DNA of 64,000 bases from Chryseobacterium turcicum. Lineage in GTDB: Bacteria; Bacteroidota; Bacteroidia; Flavobacteriales; Weeksellaceae. Under the pieces are notes generated by a model. That model saw nothing but the letters and a program-made list of their open reading frames with translations, did not search any database and had not been told where the DNA came from. The stretch spans positions 186,001-250,000 of the forward strand of contig NZ_JAJNAY010000002.1 of assembly GCF_021010565.1 (NCBI RefSeq), in the 5' to 3' direction. Shown piece by piece: positions 1 through 9,461 of this stretch; position 1 is the first letter of the stretch; each line of letters begins with the position of its first letter. Position numbers and translations under genes: made by a program.

Positions 1-409
1 TAAAATCTTTCATCTCAGCAATTACTTCTACTACTTTTCCGTGAGTTTCTTTTAACTGAGAAACAACAGTGTTCCAAGTTTCAGAATCTCTTTCAACCTG
101 AGAAGTAGAAGCCTCAATCGTTAATCTTTCTCTTGCATAAATTTGTTTTGTAGCAGATTCATCTTCGATAAACATGATAGACGTTTTTCTTCCATCAGCA
201 AGATTTTTAGTATGCTTTGCCATGAAAGATACCAAAATATAAAATGTATTTTCTACTTGCACAAAAGGAGCATAGCTAGAATTTGGTGTTCCTTCAGCAT
301 CTACAGTTGCCAAAATGATGCTTTTTGTTCTTTCTACTAATTCTTTTACTTTAGGCGCAAGAGGTTTTGCCTGTCTTTGAGATTCTTCCTGAGTATTTGT
401 ATGATTCAT
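1..409 (-). CDS. HugZ/pyridoxamine 5'-phosphate oxidase-like protein, partial
   Basis: The gene starts at the ATG whose complement lies at 407-409 and runs leftward off the window edge, so the C-terminus is missing. The visible 136 residues have the split-barrel flavin/haem-binding fold signature: a strand with SIILATVDAEGTPNSSYAPF, then FYILVSFMAKHTKNL and the KTSIMFIEDE strand. This matches the HugZ-type branch of the pyridoxamine 5'-phosphate oxidase superfamily, whose members bind haem or a flavin in the cytoplasm. A haem-utilisation role is inferred from the family only; no haem transport gene is visible. A -7 box lies 19 nt upstream of the start. It is divergent from ahcY. Confidence 0.8.
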   Translation of the reverse strand, partial: MNHTNTQEESQRQAKPLAPKVKELVERTKSIILATVDAEGTPNSSYAPFVQVENTFYILVSFMAKHTKNLADGRKTSIMFIEDESATKQIYARERLTIEASTSQVERDSETWNTVVSQLKETHGKVVEVIAEMKDF

Positions 410-428
410 AATAAAGATTTATTTCCTG

Positions 429-436
429 CAAAAATA
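429..436 (-). promoter_or_regulatory. -7 box of the HugZ-like gene
   Basis: TATTTTTG on the minus strand matches the Bacteroidota -7 consensus TAnnTTTG and lies 19 nt upstream of the start codon. No clear -33 TTG was assigned. Confidence 0.5.
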
Positions 437-507
437 CACAATTTAGAATGAATAAAAATAGATTTTACAGTATGTATTATTTCATGCTAATCAGCAAGAT
501 GCTTGTT

Positions 508-537
508 TTTGTATCTAAATTATATGTTGTAATTTTG
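508..537 (+). promoter_or_regulatory. ahcY promoter (-33/-7)
   Basis: TTTG at 508-511 and TAATTTTG at 530-537 are separated by 18 nt, fitting the Bacteroidota TTG-N18-21-TAnnTTTG promoter. Transcription would start near 543, giving a leader of about 30 nt before the ATG at 573. Confidence 0.65.
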
Positions 538-572
538 CATCATATAATTAGAAATTAAATTATTCATTAGAT

Positions 573-1886
573 ATGAGTACAACAACACAATACGTTCCTT
601 ATAAAGTTAAGGATATTTCTCTTGCAGAATGGGGAAGAAAAGAAATTACTTTGGCTGAAGCAGAAATGCCAGGTTTGATGTCTATCCGTGAAGAGTACGG
701 ACCATCTCAACCATTGAAAGGAGCTAGAATCGCAGGATGTCTTCACATGACGATTCAAACTGCAGTTTTAATCGAAACTTTGGTTGCTCTTGGTGCTGAT
801 GTTACTTGGTCTTCTTGTAATATTTTCTCTACACAAGACCACGCTGCTGCTGCTATTGCTGCTGCTGGAATCCCAGTTTATGCTTGGAAAGGTCTTAACG
901 AAGAAGATTTCGACTGGTGTATCGAGCAGACTTTATTCTTTGGTGAAGATAGAAAACCATTAAACATGATTTTGGATGATGGCGGAGATTTAACAAACAT
1001 GGTTTTTGATAAATACCCAGAATTCACAAAAGATATCAAAGGACTTTCTGAAGAAACTACTACAGGTGTTCACAGATTGTACGAAAGAATGAAAAACGGA
1101 ACTTTGGTAATGCCTGCGATCAACGTAAATGATTCAGTAACTAAATCAAAATTCGATAACAAATACGGTTGTAAAGAATCTGCAGTAGATGCTGTAAGAA
1201 GAGCGACAGACCTTATGTTGGCTGGAAAAAGAGTGGTAGTTTGCGGATACGGAGACGTAGGTAAAGGTACTGCTGCATCTTTCAGAGGAGCGGGTTCTAT
1301 CGTTACGGTTACAGAAATCGACCCAATTTGTGCTTTACAAGCTGCAATGGACGGTTTCGAAGTAAAAAGATTAGATACTGTAGTGGATAACGCAGATATC
1401 GTAATCACAACTACTGGTAACTTCAACATCGTAAGAGGAGAGCATTTCCTTAAAATGAAAGATAAAGCGATTGTTTGTAACATCGGTCACTTCGATAACG
1501 AAATCGATATGGCTTGGTTGAACACTAACTACGGTCACACAAAATCTGAAGTGAAGCCTCAGGTTGATATCTATACTATCGAAGGTAAAGAAGTAATTAT
1601 TCTTGCTGAAGGTCGTTTGGTAAACTTGGGTTGTGCTACAGGTCATCCATCTTTTGTAATGTCTAACTCTTTCTCTAACCAGACTTTGGCTCAAATCGAA
1701 CTTTGGACTAATTCTGCAGCTTACGGAAACGAAGTATATATGTTACCTAAGCATTTAGATGAAAAAGTAGCAGCTCTTCACCTTAAGAAATTAAGCGTTG
1801 AATTGGAAGTTCTTTCTACTGAACAAGCTGATTACATCGGCGTTGACGTGAAAGGACCTTTCAAACCTGAGTATTACAGATACTAA
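573..1886 (+). CDS. ahcY: adenosylhomocysteinase (SAH hydrolase)
   Basis: Cytoplasmic enzyme splitting S-adenosylhomocysteine into adenosine and homocysteine, which relieves product inhibition of methyltransferases. The 437-residue length is normal for the bacterial enzyme. Visible landmarks are the substrate segment [13 protein letters not shown] near residue 58, the DDGGDLT segment near 133, the NAD-binding GYGDVGKG loop near 225, [10 protein letters not shown] near 304, the [17 protein letters not shown] block near 347, and the conserved C-terminal ending KPEYYRY. It stands alone with its own promoter and a strong terminator, and diverges from the HugZ-like gene. Confidence 0.98.
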   Translation: MSTTTQYVPYKVKDISLAEWGRKEITLAEAEMPGLMSIREEYGPSQPLKGARIAGCLHMTIQTAVLIETLVALGADVTWSSCNIFSTQDHAAAAIAAAGIPVYAWKGLNEEDFDWCIEQTLFFGEDRKPLNMILDDGGDLTNMVFDKYPEFTKDIKGLSEETTTGVHRLYERMKNGTLVMPAINVNDSVTKSKFDNKYGCKESAVDAVRRATDLMLAGKRVVVCGYGDVGKGTAASFRGAGSIVTVTEIDPICALQAAMDGFEVKRLDTVVDNADIVITTTGNFNIVRGEHFLKMKDKAIVCNIGHFDNEIDMAWLNTNYGHTKSEVKPQVDIYTIEGKEVIILAEGRLVNLGCATGHPSFVMSNSFSNQTLAQIELWTNSAAYGNEVYMLPKHLDEKVAALHLKKLSVELEVLSTEQADYIGVDVKGPFKPEYYRY

Positions 1887-1889
1887 GCA

Positions 1890-1924
1890 TTAGCAATTAG
1901 CAATTAGCAATTAGCAATTAGCAA
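1890..1924 (+). repeat. heptanucleotide tandem repeat (TTAGCAA)x5
   Basis: Five perfect copies of TTAGCAA begin 3 nt after the ahcY stop codon and end just before its terminator. Two other heptamer arrays in this window (AAGTGAT and GGAGTTA) also sit immediately 3' of genes. Confidence 0.95.
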
Positions 1925-1930
1925 AAATAG

Positions 1931-1963
1931 AACGCTCTGGGAACTTTTTCCGGAGCGTTTTTT
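1931..1963 (+). terminator. rho-independent terminator of ahcY
   Basis: AACGCTCTGG pairs with CCGGAGCGTT across a nine-base loop with one G-U pair, followed by a run of T. Confidence 0.9.
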
Positions 1964-2044
1964 ATTAATAATTTTTCAAACACTCAAACACATTCTACTC
2001 CTACCCTCAAACACACATACTCTCAAACTCTCAAACTCTATTTC

Positions 2045-2133
2045 AGGAGCTATTTCCCGCTATCCGCTATATCTTTTTTGTGGGCCATTGCTTATCCAAA
2101 ACAAAAAAGGATGTCGCTTTTATCGGGGCTACT
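2045..2133. repeat. imperfect palindromic intergenic element
   Basis: Arms around CCGCTATATCTTTTTTGT (left) and ACAAAAAAGGATGTCGC (right) pair with a few mismatches, flanked by outer segments (left GAGCTATTTCCCGC, right TCGGGGCTACT) that pair partly. I recall similar elements scattered between genes of Flavobacteriia, but only one copy is in this window, so family membership is from memory. Together with the heptamer array, the ahcY terminator and a degenerate CTCAAACT-rich stretch at about 1975-2040, this fills the 350-bp gap between ahcY and yiaA. Confidence 0.5.
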
Positions 2134-2237
2134 ATTTTACGACTGATTTTAATAATTTTAAACTCCAATGAAATAATCGTTATCATTAATTTAAAAAATA
2201 ATATATTTGAATTAATAATAAACAAAAATAACATTTA

Positions 2238-2630
2238 ATGAAAAAACAAGGAGTTTCAAATGCATTCGTAGCGGCATCGTGGATTGCTTTAGGAGCAGGA
2301 ATGATTGGCTTTATTGTCGGTTTGGTAAGAGCAGAAATGCTGCTTAACGAAAAAGGCTACTACTTTACCATCCTACTCTACGGTTTATTTGCCGTAATTT
2401 CTTTACAAAAAGCAGTTCGTGACCGATTAGAAAATATCAAAGTGACCGATATCTATTATGGAATTTGTTGGTTTGCTACAATATCATCTATTGTTCTGTT
2501 GACTATAGGATTATTCAATGCGACCATTTTACCGAGTGAAAAAGGATTTTATGCTTTTGCATTTTTGCTGGCTTTATTTGGCGCAATCGCCGTTCAGAAG
2601 AATACTAGAGACAACATGACTCAGGAATAA
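2238..2630 (+). CDS. yiaA: YiaA/YiaB-type inner membrane protein
   Basis: A 130-residue protein with four predicted membrane helices arranged as two copies of the YiaA/YiaB two-helix domain. Each copy has the same skeleton: helix, short NEKGYY or SEKGFY loop, helix, then a KAVRD or KNTRD end. Family function is unknown; it is an inner membrane protein of many Gram-negatives. It appears monocistronic, with a terminator immediately downstream. TATATTTG near 2202-2209 may be its -7 box, but no clear -33 element was found. Confidence 0.88.
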   Translation: MKKQGVSNAFVAASWIALGAGMIGFIVGLVRAEMLLNEKGYYFTILLYGLFAVISLQKAVRDRLENIKVTDIYYGICWFATISSIVLLTIGLFNATILPSEKGFYAFAFLLALFGAIAVQKNTRDNMTQE

Positions 2631-2638
2631 ATAATTTA

Positions 2639-2664
2639 AACTCATCAAATTTGGTGAGTTTTTT
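2639..2664 (+). terminator. terminator of yiaA
   Basis: AACTCATCAAA pairs with TTTGGTGAGTT with one G-U pair, followed by a T run. It separates yiaA from the secreted-protein array. Confidence 0.85.
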
Positions 2665-2698
2665 TATTTTGCATATCTTTATTTCACAAAATATTGAT

Positions 2699-4468
2699 AT
2701 GTTAAAAAAACTTTTACCCTTGTTTTTCTTAGTCGTTTTTCATTTTCTGAAAGCTCAAAACGAATTTATTACCATCTGGAAGCCAAGCGGTGTAGACCCA
2801 TCAATCACAACCTATACAACCGCTCCTACTCAATCATCTCCAAATCAAATTTGGTTTCCCGGGACAGGCTCAAACTACACCATTCAATGGGAAGAAATCA
2901 ATTATCCACAACATAATGGTATTTTAACGAATGTAACATCAAACGGACAAATTTTAATCAATTTTGGAACTCCTTTAAATCCAGCTCCAAATCAGGCAAC
3001 TTACAGCGTAAAAGTAAGTAATGGAAGTGGAGTTTTTAATAAGATACAATTTGCATCTTTCACTTTAAACCCAAACGGAGTTAAAATTTGGTCTCACCTT
3101 GGTAATTCAGATAAGATTCTTGCCATATCACAATGGGGAAACATACAATGGACTTCGATGTTTAATGCATTTTCACATTGCCAAAGTTTACAATTAACGG
3201 CTACAGATTCTCCGAATTTATCAAATGTTGAAAATGCTTCACACCTATTTTTTAACGCAAGCAGTTTCACAGGAAATTCTTCGATGGCCAACTGGAATAC
3301 TTCACAAATAAAAGATTTCAGTTTTATGTTTGCCCATGAAAATATGTATTTACTTGCAGATACATTTAATCCACCCATTGGAAATTGGAATACCTCTGCG
3401 GCAACTAATTTTAAATCATTATTTGAAAACAGACAAGTTTTTAATCAAAACCTGAATTCTTGGAACACTTCGAATGTTACCAATATGAATTCTACATTTG
3501 CAATTTGTACAGCTTTCAATCAACCTCTGGTTAACTGGAATACTTCAAATGTTACCGATATGTCTTTTATGTTTCATTTTATTCCTAATTTTAATCAATC
3601 TCTAAACAGCTGGAACACATCAAAAGTGACCAATATGGCTTCTATGTTTGAAGGTTGTACTATTTTCAATCAACCTCTTCAGAATTGGAATACCTCAAAT
3701 GTGACCAATATGAACTCCATGTTTGCCAACTGCAATGCATTCAATCAACCTCTTGATAATTGGAACACCTCAAATGTTACAGATATGTCTCTTATGTTTC
3801 ATGTTATTCCTAATTTTAATCAACCTCTTAACAGTTGGGATACATCAAATGTTACCAATATATCTCATATGTTCCATAGCTGTACCGCATTTAATCAACC
3901 ATTAGACAATTGGGACACAAGCAAGGTAACGAATATGAGTTTCTTTTTACAAAATGCAACTGCTTTTAATCAAACATTAGGAAATTGGAATCTTCCACTT
4001 CTTACCAACGCTGTGCTGGCAATTACTCAAACAGGAATAGATTGCGGTAATTACAGTGACACTCTTACGGGGTGGGCAGATAATCCTAATACCACAAACA
4101 ATATTAATTTAGGACCTCTTATGAATCTTACCTATTCATCAACCATTATCAACAAAAGAAATATTCTTATTAATAAAGGCTGGACTTTTACCGGAGATGT
4201 TGCAGGGGAATGTGAAAAGCTTGCAGTGGGTGAAACTAAGCTAGAAAGCAGTCTTTCAATTTATCCTAATCCGGCATCTGATTTTATTTATTTAAATAAT
4301 TCTAAAGATGCAAAAAGTTATATTATAACAGATATCAGCGGAAGAATTGTAATGAAAAATTCTCTGACTAAAGATTTTATAAATATTCAAAGTCTTAGTT
4401 CTGGAAATTATATTTTACAGATTTTAACAAGTAAAAATATTGAGAATCTTAAATTTATTAAAAAGTAA
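2699..4468 (+). CDS. BspA-type DUF285-repeat protein, T9SS substrate (copy 1)
   Basis: A 589-residue secreted protein. The ATG at 2699 is chosen over an upstream in-frame TTG because it gives a clean signal peptide, MLKKLLPLFFLVVFHFLKA, cut before QNEF. Residues about 20-145 are a beta-rich N-domain shared by all four paralogues (FITIWKP, QIWFPGTGSNYTIQWEE, VKVSNG). Then follow about nine 25-residue repeats of the form FNQPLxNWNTSNVTNMxxMF, the DUF285 or BspA-like leucine-rich repeat. The last 85 residues are a type-A T9SS sorting domain (SIYPNPASDFIYL, ending LKFIKK), so the protein should be exported across the outer membrane and attached or released. Ligand unknown; adhesion is a family-based guess. 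First of four tandem paralogues. Confidence 0.92.
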   Translation: MLKKLLPLFFLVVFHFLKAQNEFITIWKPSGVDPSITTYTTAPTQSSPNQIWFPGTGSNYTIQWEEINYPQHNGILTNVTSNGQILINFGTPLNPAPNQATYSVKVSNGSGVFNKIQFASFTLNPNGVKIWSHLGNSDKILAISQWGNIQWTSMFNAFSHCQSLQLTATDSPNLSNVENASHLFFNASSFTGNSSMANWNTSQIKDFSFMFAHENMYLLADTFNPPIGNWNTSAATNFKSLFENRQVFNQNLNSWNTSNVTNMNSTFAICTAFNQPLVNWNTSNVTDMSFMFHFIPNFNQSLNSWNTSKVTNMASMFEGCTIFNQPLQNWNTSNVTNMNSMFANCNAFNQPLDNWNTSNVTDMSLMFHVIPNFNQPLNSWDTSNVTNISHMFHSCTAFNQPLDNWDTSKVTNMSFFLQNATAFNQTLGNWNLPLLTNAVLAITQTGIDCGNYSDTLTGWADNPNTTNNINLGPLMNLTYSSTIINKRNILINKGWTFTGDVAGECEKLAVGETKLESSLSIYPNPASDFIYLNNSKDAKSYIITDISGRIVMKNSLTKDFINIQSLSSGNYILQILTSKNIENLKFIKK

Positions 4469-4486
4469 TCTTTAAAAAATAAAAAT

Positions 4487-6037
4487 ATGCTTAAAAAAAT
4501 ATCAGCTTTTATCCTTTTTGTGTTTTTAGGACAATTTGCAAAAGCACAAAACGAATTTATCACCATCTGGAAGCCCACTACTGCTATCAATATGGATGAA
4601 ATGGTTGCTGCACCACATCAGGTTTTAGCTAATCAAATATGGTTCCCTGGGGTAGGGCAAAATTATACAATAAGCTGGGAAGAAGTAGGCTACCCGCAAC
4701 ACAATGGAATAATGCCTAATGTAACTTCTACCACTCAGGTTTTAATTGATTTTGGAAATGCCTTAAACCCGGTGGCTGATGATGTAAAATACAGGGTAAA
4801 AGTAAGCAATGGGAACGGAAGTTTTAAACAAATTCGTTTTGGATTAATGTATCCTAATTCAGCATCAGACCAGATTCCTGTATTTGAAAATTTAGGAAGT
4901 ATAGAAAGAATTCTTGAGGTCGAGCAATGGGGAAATATTCAATGGATATCGATGTACAGTGCATTTGTAAACTGCAAAAATTTAAAAGTTACCGCAGCAG
5001 ATACTCCGAATTTCAATAGCGTCACCGATGCTTCTTATATGTTTTATAGAATCCCAGCGCTTACCATAAGCAACTCTATTGCTAATTGGAATGTTTCTAC
5101 GATTAAAAACTTTCAAGGAATGTTTGGAGGTTCGGGTGACCCTACTATCGATACCTTTAATCCTCCGATAAATAATTGGAATATCTCATCCGCAGAAAAC
5201 ATTAGCAAAATGTTTCAAGGAAGACAGGCATTTAATCAAAATCTTAACGGTTGGAATACGTCGAACGTAAAAAATATGAGCTACTTATTTCAGTCAACTA
5301 AAGCTTTTAACCAGCCTTTAGATAATTGGAATACTTCAATGGTTACCGACATGTCTCATATGTTTACTAATTCCGTTTTTAACCAATCTATAAACAGCTG
5401 GAATGTTTCTAATGTCACCGATATTACCAGTATGTTTCATGATGCAGATTATTTTAACAAACCTTTATCATCTTGGAACACTAGTAATATTCAATATATG
5501 ACCGGATTATTTGCGGGTGCAGACAGTTTTAACCAAAGCTTAGGAAGCTGGAATCTTTCCTCATTGATCAATGCTTCAGCAGCGCTTAGTGGAAATTCAA
5601 TAGACTGTGTTAATTACAGCTACACTCTTGCAGGGTGGGCGCAAAACCCTAACACGCCCAACAATATTTCGATGTTGCCTTTACTGATGCTTTCTTATTC
5701 TCCGGATGTTGTGGTAGACAGAAACATACTCATCAGCAAAGGATGGACACTTTTCGGAGATACTTTAGGAACCTGTCAAATCAAAGAAAGTCTTTCGACT
5801 TCTGAAATAAACAACCTTAAAATTTCTATTTACCCTAACCCAGCGCAGGATATTATTTATTTAAAAAATATTTCTAATGTAAAAAGCTATGTTATAACAG
5901 ACCTTAGTGGTAGAATGGTAATGAAAGACTCTTTAAACAAAGATTCTATCAACATTCAAAATCTTACTTCTGGAACCTATATTTTAGAGCTTATGTTTAA
6001 AGATAAAATACAGAGATTGAAGTTTATCAAAAAATAA
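4487..6037 (+). CDS. BspA-type DUF285-repeat protein, T9SS substrate (copy 2)
   Basis: A 516-residue paralogue that follows copy 1 after 18 bp, so the two are probably cotranscribed. The signal peptide ends FAKAQ. The N-domain keeps FITIWKP, QIWFPGVGQNYTISWEEVGYP and YRVKVSNGNGSF. About six DUF285 repeats follow, including one shortened unit at HMFTNSVFNQS. The C-terminus is a type-A T9SS sorting domain with IYPNPAQDIIYLKN and a final RLKFIKK. It has fewer repeats than copies 1 and 4, so repeat number differs between paralogues. Surface exposure is expected from the sorting domain; the binding target is unknown. Confidence 0.92.
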   Translation: MLKKISAFILFVFLGQFAKAQNEFITIWKPTTAINMDEMVAAPHQVLANQIWFPGVGQNYTISWEEVGYPQHNGIMPNVTSTTQVLIDFGNALNPVADDVKYRVKVSNGNGSFKQIRFGLMYPNSASDQIPVFENLGSIERILEVEQWGNIQWISMYSAFVNCKNLKVTAADTPNFNSVTDASYMFYRIPALTISNSIANWNVSTIKNFQGMFGGSGDPTIDTFNPPINNWNISSAENISKMFQGRQAFNQNLNGWNTSNVKNMSYLFQSTKAFNQPLDNWNTSMVTDMSHMFTNSVFNQSINSWNVSNVTDITSMFHDADYFNKPLSSWNTSNIQYMTGLFAGADSFNQSLGSWNLSSLINASAALSGNSIDCVNYSYTLAGWAQNPNTPNNISMLPLLMLSYSPDVVVDRNILISKGWTLFGDTLGTCQIKESLSTSEINNLKISIYPNPAQDIIYLKNISNVKSYVITDLSGRMVMKDSLNKDSINIQNLTSGTYILELMFKDKIQRLKFIKK

Positions 6038-6114
6038 ATGAACGCTTACAGGTAAATTTATAGTGATTAAAATAAAAATATCGGTTATATGATAAAATTT
6101 TCATTAAAATAATC

Positions 6115-7623
6115 ATGCAAAAAATAATTACATTCATCATATTATTCATGCTTTTTCAACAGATAAAAGCACAGGATGAATTTATCATGATTTGGAAACC
6201 ATCTATTACCCAAACGTCTCCTTTAGTGAGCGGAGCACCTTCATCTTCTACACAGATTTGGCTTCCCGTAAGAGGAAATAATTTCACCATTTATTGGGAG
6301 GAAATCGGATATCCGCAAAATCAATCGACGTTAACAAATGTAAGTTCTGCCTACCAGGTTCTCATTAATTTTAGTGAACCTTTAAATCCTAATTCAGCAG
6401 ATGCTACCTACCGATTAAAAATCACCAATGGAAACGGAAATTTTCACAGCATCAGATTTGCAGACTCCACTTTATACCCCAATGGGACAGGTCTTGTAGG
6501 TGACAGTGACAAATTGCTCACTATTGAACAATGGGGCACAACTCCTTGGTCTACGATGAAACAAGCTTTCTCAATGTGTAGAAATATGGATATTACTGCA
6601 ACTGATATTCCTAATTTGTCTAATATTACCTCTCTTCAAAACACATTTGTAGCGTGTAATAATTTAGTAGGAAATTCAAGTATGGCTAATTGGGACATTT
6701 CTAATGTAACAGATCTAAGCTTAACTTTCTCTGCGTGTCTTCTTTTTAATCAGCCTATTGGAAGTTGGAATACCAGCAACGTTACCTTAATGTCATCCAC
6801 TTTTTCAACTGCAACAACATTTAATCAACCCCTTTCAAACTGGAATACCTCGAAAGTTGAAGATACAGCAGCAATGTTTCTTAATGCTGTTGCCTTTAAC
6901 CAACCTATCGGAAATTGGGATATGTCTAAAAACAAAAACATGGAGTTTATGTTTTACGGAACAAACTTCAATCTACCCTTAGCAAACTGGAATACTTCAC
7001 AGGTTATCAAAATGTCTTACATGTTCAAAAATGCACCTTTATTTAATCAAAATATAGAAAACTGGAATACCAGTAATGTAGTGAATATCGAATTTATGTT
7101 TGAAAATGCAACAAATTTCAACCAAAATCTTGGAAATTGGCATTTAGCATCGCTTTCCACAGCGATGTTTATGCTTAATAATACAGGATTAGATTGTTTA
7201 AATTACAGCAGAACAATAAAAGGATGGTCATTAAACAGCATTACTCCAAATAATATTTATTTAGCGAATGTAAATCCATCAAAATATGCTTCAGATATAA
7301 CGATTGATCGCAATAATCTTTTGGCAAAAGGATGGTTTTTTCAGGGAGACACTCTAGGATCATGTAGTGTTTTGAGTACATCTGAAGTTAATTCAAAAAA
7401 TTTGCTTACAATTTATCCAAACCCGGTTACAGATTTCATTCATATTAAAAATTTAAAAAGCTCAAACTCTACATATAAAATCATTGATGCAAGCGGAAAA
7501 ATTGTTTCGCAGGGAAAAGCAAGTGAAGACCAAATTGACATAAGAAATTTGGTAAAAGGAAATTACATTCTTCAGGTTAAAACACAGCAGGCAGTGAAAA
7601 ATCTAAAATTTATCAAAAATTAA
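6115..7623 (+). CDS. BspA-type DUF285-repeat protein, T9SS substrate (copy 3)
   Basis: A 502-residue paralogue and the most divergent of the four in its N-domain (QIWLPVRGNNFTIYWEEIGYPQ). It has a signal peptide ending IKAQ, about six or seven 25-residue DUF285 repeats (NWNTSNV, FNQPIG, one unit shortened at YGTNFNLP), and a type-A T9SS sorting domain with TIYPNPVTDFIHIKN and final NLKFIKN. A 77-bp gap separates it from copy 2, the longest gap in the array. Same predicted export route and same unknown ligand. Confidence 0.92.
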   Translation: MQKIITFIILFMLFQQIKAQDEFIMIWKPSITQTSPLVSGAPSSSTQIWLPVRGNNFTIYWEEIGYPQNQSTLTNVSSAYQVLINFSEPLNPNSADATYRLKITNGNGNFHSIRFADSTLYPNGTGLVGDSDKLLTIEQWGTTPWSTMKQAFSMCRNMDITATDIPNLSNITSLQNTFVACNNLVGNSSMANWDISNVTDLSLTFSACLLFNQPIGSWNTSNVTLMSSTFSTATTFNQPLSNWNTSKVEDTAAMFLNAVAFNQPIGNWDMSKNKNMEFMFYGTNFNLPLANWNTSQVIKMSYMFKNAPLFNQNIENWNTSNVVNIEFMFENATNFNQNLGNWHLASLSTAMFMLNNTGLDCLNYSRTIKGWSLNSITPNNIYLANVNPSKYASDITIDRNNLLAKGWFFQGDTLGSCSVLSTSEVNSKNLLTIYPNPVTDFIHIKNLKSSNSTYKIIDASGKIVSQGKASEDQIDIRNLVKGNYILQVKTQQAVKNLKFIKN

Positions 7624-7642
7624 ACCTACCAAAATCAAAAAT

Positions 7643-9358
7643 ATGAAAAAGACAATTTTTTTGTTTTCCTTTATTATCATTTCGTTTTTTGCTCAGGCTC
7701 AAAATGAGTTTATCACCATCTGGGAACCTGGTTTCACAACTAATCCGACAATAAACATCAATGCACCTTTTCAATCCAATTCCAACCAAATATGGTTTCC
7801 TGGTATAGGAGAAAATTATACTATCGAATGGGAGGAAGTCGGCTATCCGCAAAACAATGGCATCATGACCAATGTAACTTCTACCAGCCAAGTATTGATA
7901 GATTTCGGCCCTGTACGCGAAGGAAGTGCTCCTGCGACTCAGTACAGAGTAAAAGTATCCAACGGAAACGGAATTTTCAGACAGATACAATTTGCCACCC
8001 ACTTGCCTTTTAATAATAATATTGAAACCAATGTTCCTAATATTCAGTTATATGGTAATTCAGAAAAGATCAGAGAGATTGAACAATGGGGGAACATTGT
8101 CTGGAGCACCATGAAATGTGCTTTTACCAACTGTCAAAAACTACAGCTTACGGCAACAGACAGCCCGAATTTAAGTATGGTCACAGATGCATCGCTTATG
8201 TTTTACAGAGCCTTTGAGTTTTTAGGAGCAAGCTCTATGCAGAATTGGGATACTTCGAACATTAAAAATTTCAGTTTTATGTTTGCAGCTCATTACAATG
8301 GGATTAATTTTGCAACACTTCCGCTATATTTCAATCCTCCGTATTTAGGTAATTGGAATATGTCTTCTGCAAACGATCTCAGCTATATGTTCACAGCAAG
8401 AGATTTATTTAACCAAAACCTCAACAACTGGAATGTTTCTAATGTCTCGAAGATGAACTGGATGTTTGCATTTTGTGAAAATTTTAATCAGCCTTTAAAT
8501 AATTGGAATACTTCAAGTCTTACAGATATGCACTACATGTTTAGTAATAACGCCGCCTTTAATCAACCTCTGGATAACTGGGATGTTTCTAATGTTAAAA
8601 ATATGAATATGGCTTTCGGTGGTTGCAGTTCCTTCAATCAACCTTTGAATGTTTGGAATGTAGCAAATGTCACAAAAATGAATAATCTATTTGCTGGAAC
8701 TACAGTTTTTAATCAACCTCTCAATTCCTGGGATGTAGGAAACGTCACCACTATGAATGGAATGTTCAATTCTGCTGTGAACTTTAACCAACCGCTATCA
8801 TCATGGAACGTCAGGAAAGTGACAGAAATGTCTAATATGTTTTCTGGCGCAAATAGTTTCAATCAATCATTAGAAAACTGGAATTTGAGCGCTTTGGTTT
8901 TAGCCCATAAAATGCTTTTCAATACAGGTCTGAACTGTATCAATTACAGTAAAACACTTTCAGGTTGGGCAGATAACCCCAGCGCTCCCAATAACATCAA
9001 CTTATCATCTGTAGAACCTGCTGTATACGCGGCAAATATTTTACCTAAAAGAACTATTTTGATTAATAAAGGATGGACAATCACCAACGATGTTATTGGA
9101 ACCTGTATACTGTCAACTTCAGAATATCCTGGTGTAAAAGAGTTTTCAATTTATCCAAACCCTGCGACAGATTTTATTTATTTGAAAAATAGTAATCAAT
9201 CATTAGATTACAGCATCTTTGAGTTAAGCGGAAAAATAGTTTTACAAGGAGCGTTGAAAAATAACGAAATCAACATTAAAAATCTTAGCAAAGGCAACTA
9301 CATTTTACAGGTCAAAACAAAAGATGGTATAGAAAATTTTAAATTCATCAAAAAATAA
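7643..9358 (+). CDS. BspA-type DUF285-repeat protein, T9SS substrate (copy 4)
   Basis: A 571-residue paralogue 19 bp after copy 3 and closed by a strong terminator. The signal peptide ends FAQAQ. The N-domain (QIWFPGIGENYTIEWEEVGYPQ, YRVKVSNGNGIF) is closest to that of copy 2. About eight DUF285 repeats follow, many using DVSNV or NVANV instead of NTSNV, then a type-A T9SS sorting domain (SIYPNPATDFIYLKN, ending FKFIKK). The tight spacing within 1-2 and 3-4 and the shared terminator suggest one or two transcripts producing a set of related surface proteins. Confidence 0.92.
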   Translation: MKKTIFLFSFIIISFFAQAQNEFITIWEPGFTTNPTININAPFQSNSNQIWFPGIGENYTIEWEEVGYPQNNGIMTNVTSTSQVLIDFGPVREGSAPATQYRVKVSNGNGIFRQIQFATHLPFNNNIETNVPNIQLYGNSEKIREIEQWGNIVWSTMKCAFTNCQKLQLTATDSPNLSMVTDASLMFYRAFEFLGASSMQNWDTSNIKNFSFMFAAHYNGINFATLPLYFNPPYLGNWNMSSANDLSYMFTARDLFNQNLNNWNVSNVSKMNWMFAFCENFNQPLNNWNTSSLTDMHYMFSNNAAFNQPLDNWDVSNVKNMNMAFGGCSSFNQPLNVWNVANVTKMNNLFAGTTVFNQPLNSWDVGNVTTMNGMFNSAVNFNQPLSSWNVRKVTEMSNMFSGANSFNQSLENWNLSALVLAHKMLFNTGLNCINYSKTLSGWADNPSAPNNINLSSVEPAVYAANILPKRTILINKGWTITNDVIGTCILSTSEYPGVKEFSIYPNPATDFIYLKNSNQSLDYSIFELSGKIVLQGALKNNEINIKNLSKGNYILQVKTKDGIENFKFIKK

Positions 9359-9363
9359 AAACA

Positions 9364-9392
9364 AAAGCCTCGCAAAATTGTGAGGCTTTGTT
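9364..9392 (+). terminator. terminator of the DUF285 array
   Basis: AAAGCCTCGCAA pairs with TTGTGAGGCTTT, with one G-U pair. The T-run is short, so strength is uncertain. Confidence 0.75.
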
Positions 9393-9461
9393 ATATGTAA
9401 AGATGACAAGTCAATTATTGAGTGAAGTAAAATTCACTATTGACAATTTCTCAATCACAAA

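Noticed and set aside
1070..1483. 137-codon frame antisense to ahcY
   Set aside because: Shadow of a strongly conserved enzyme gene, with no signal, domain or promoter of its own.
2651..2698. Longer TTG start for DUF285 copy 1
   Set aside because: It lies in the terminator hairpin of yiaA and would place 16 residues before an otherwise perfect signal peptide.
7613..8002. 129-codon frame antisense to the start of DUF285 copy 4
   Set aside because: Covers the junction of two clear genes; composition follows the opposite frame.
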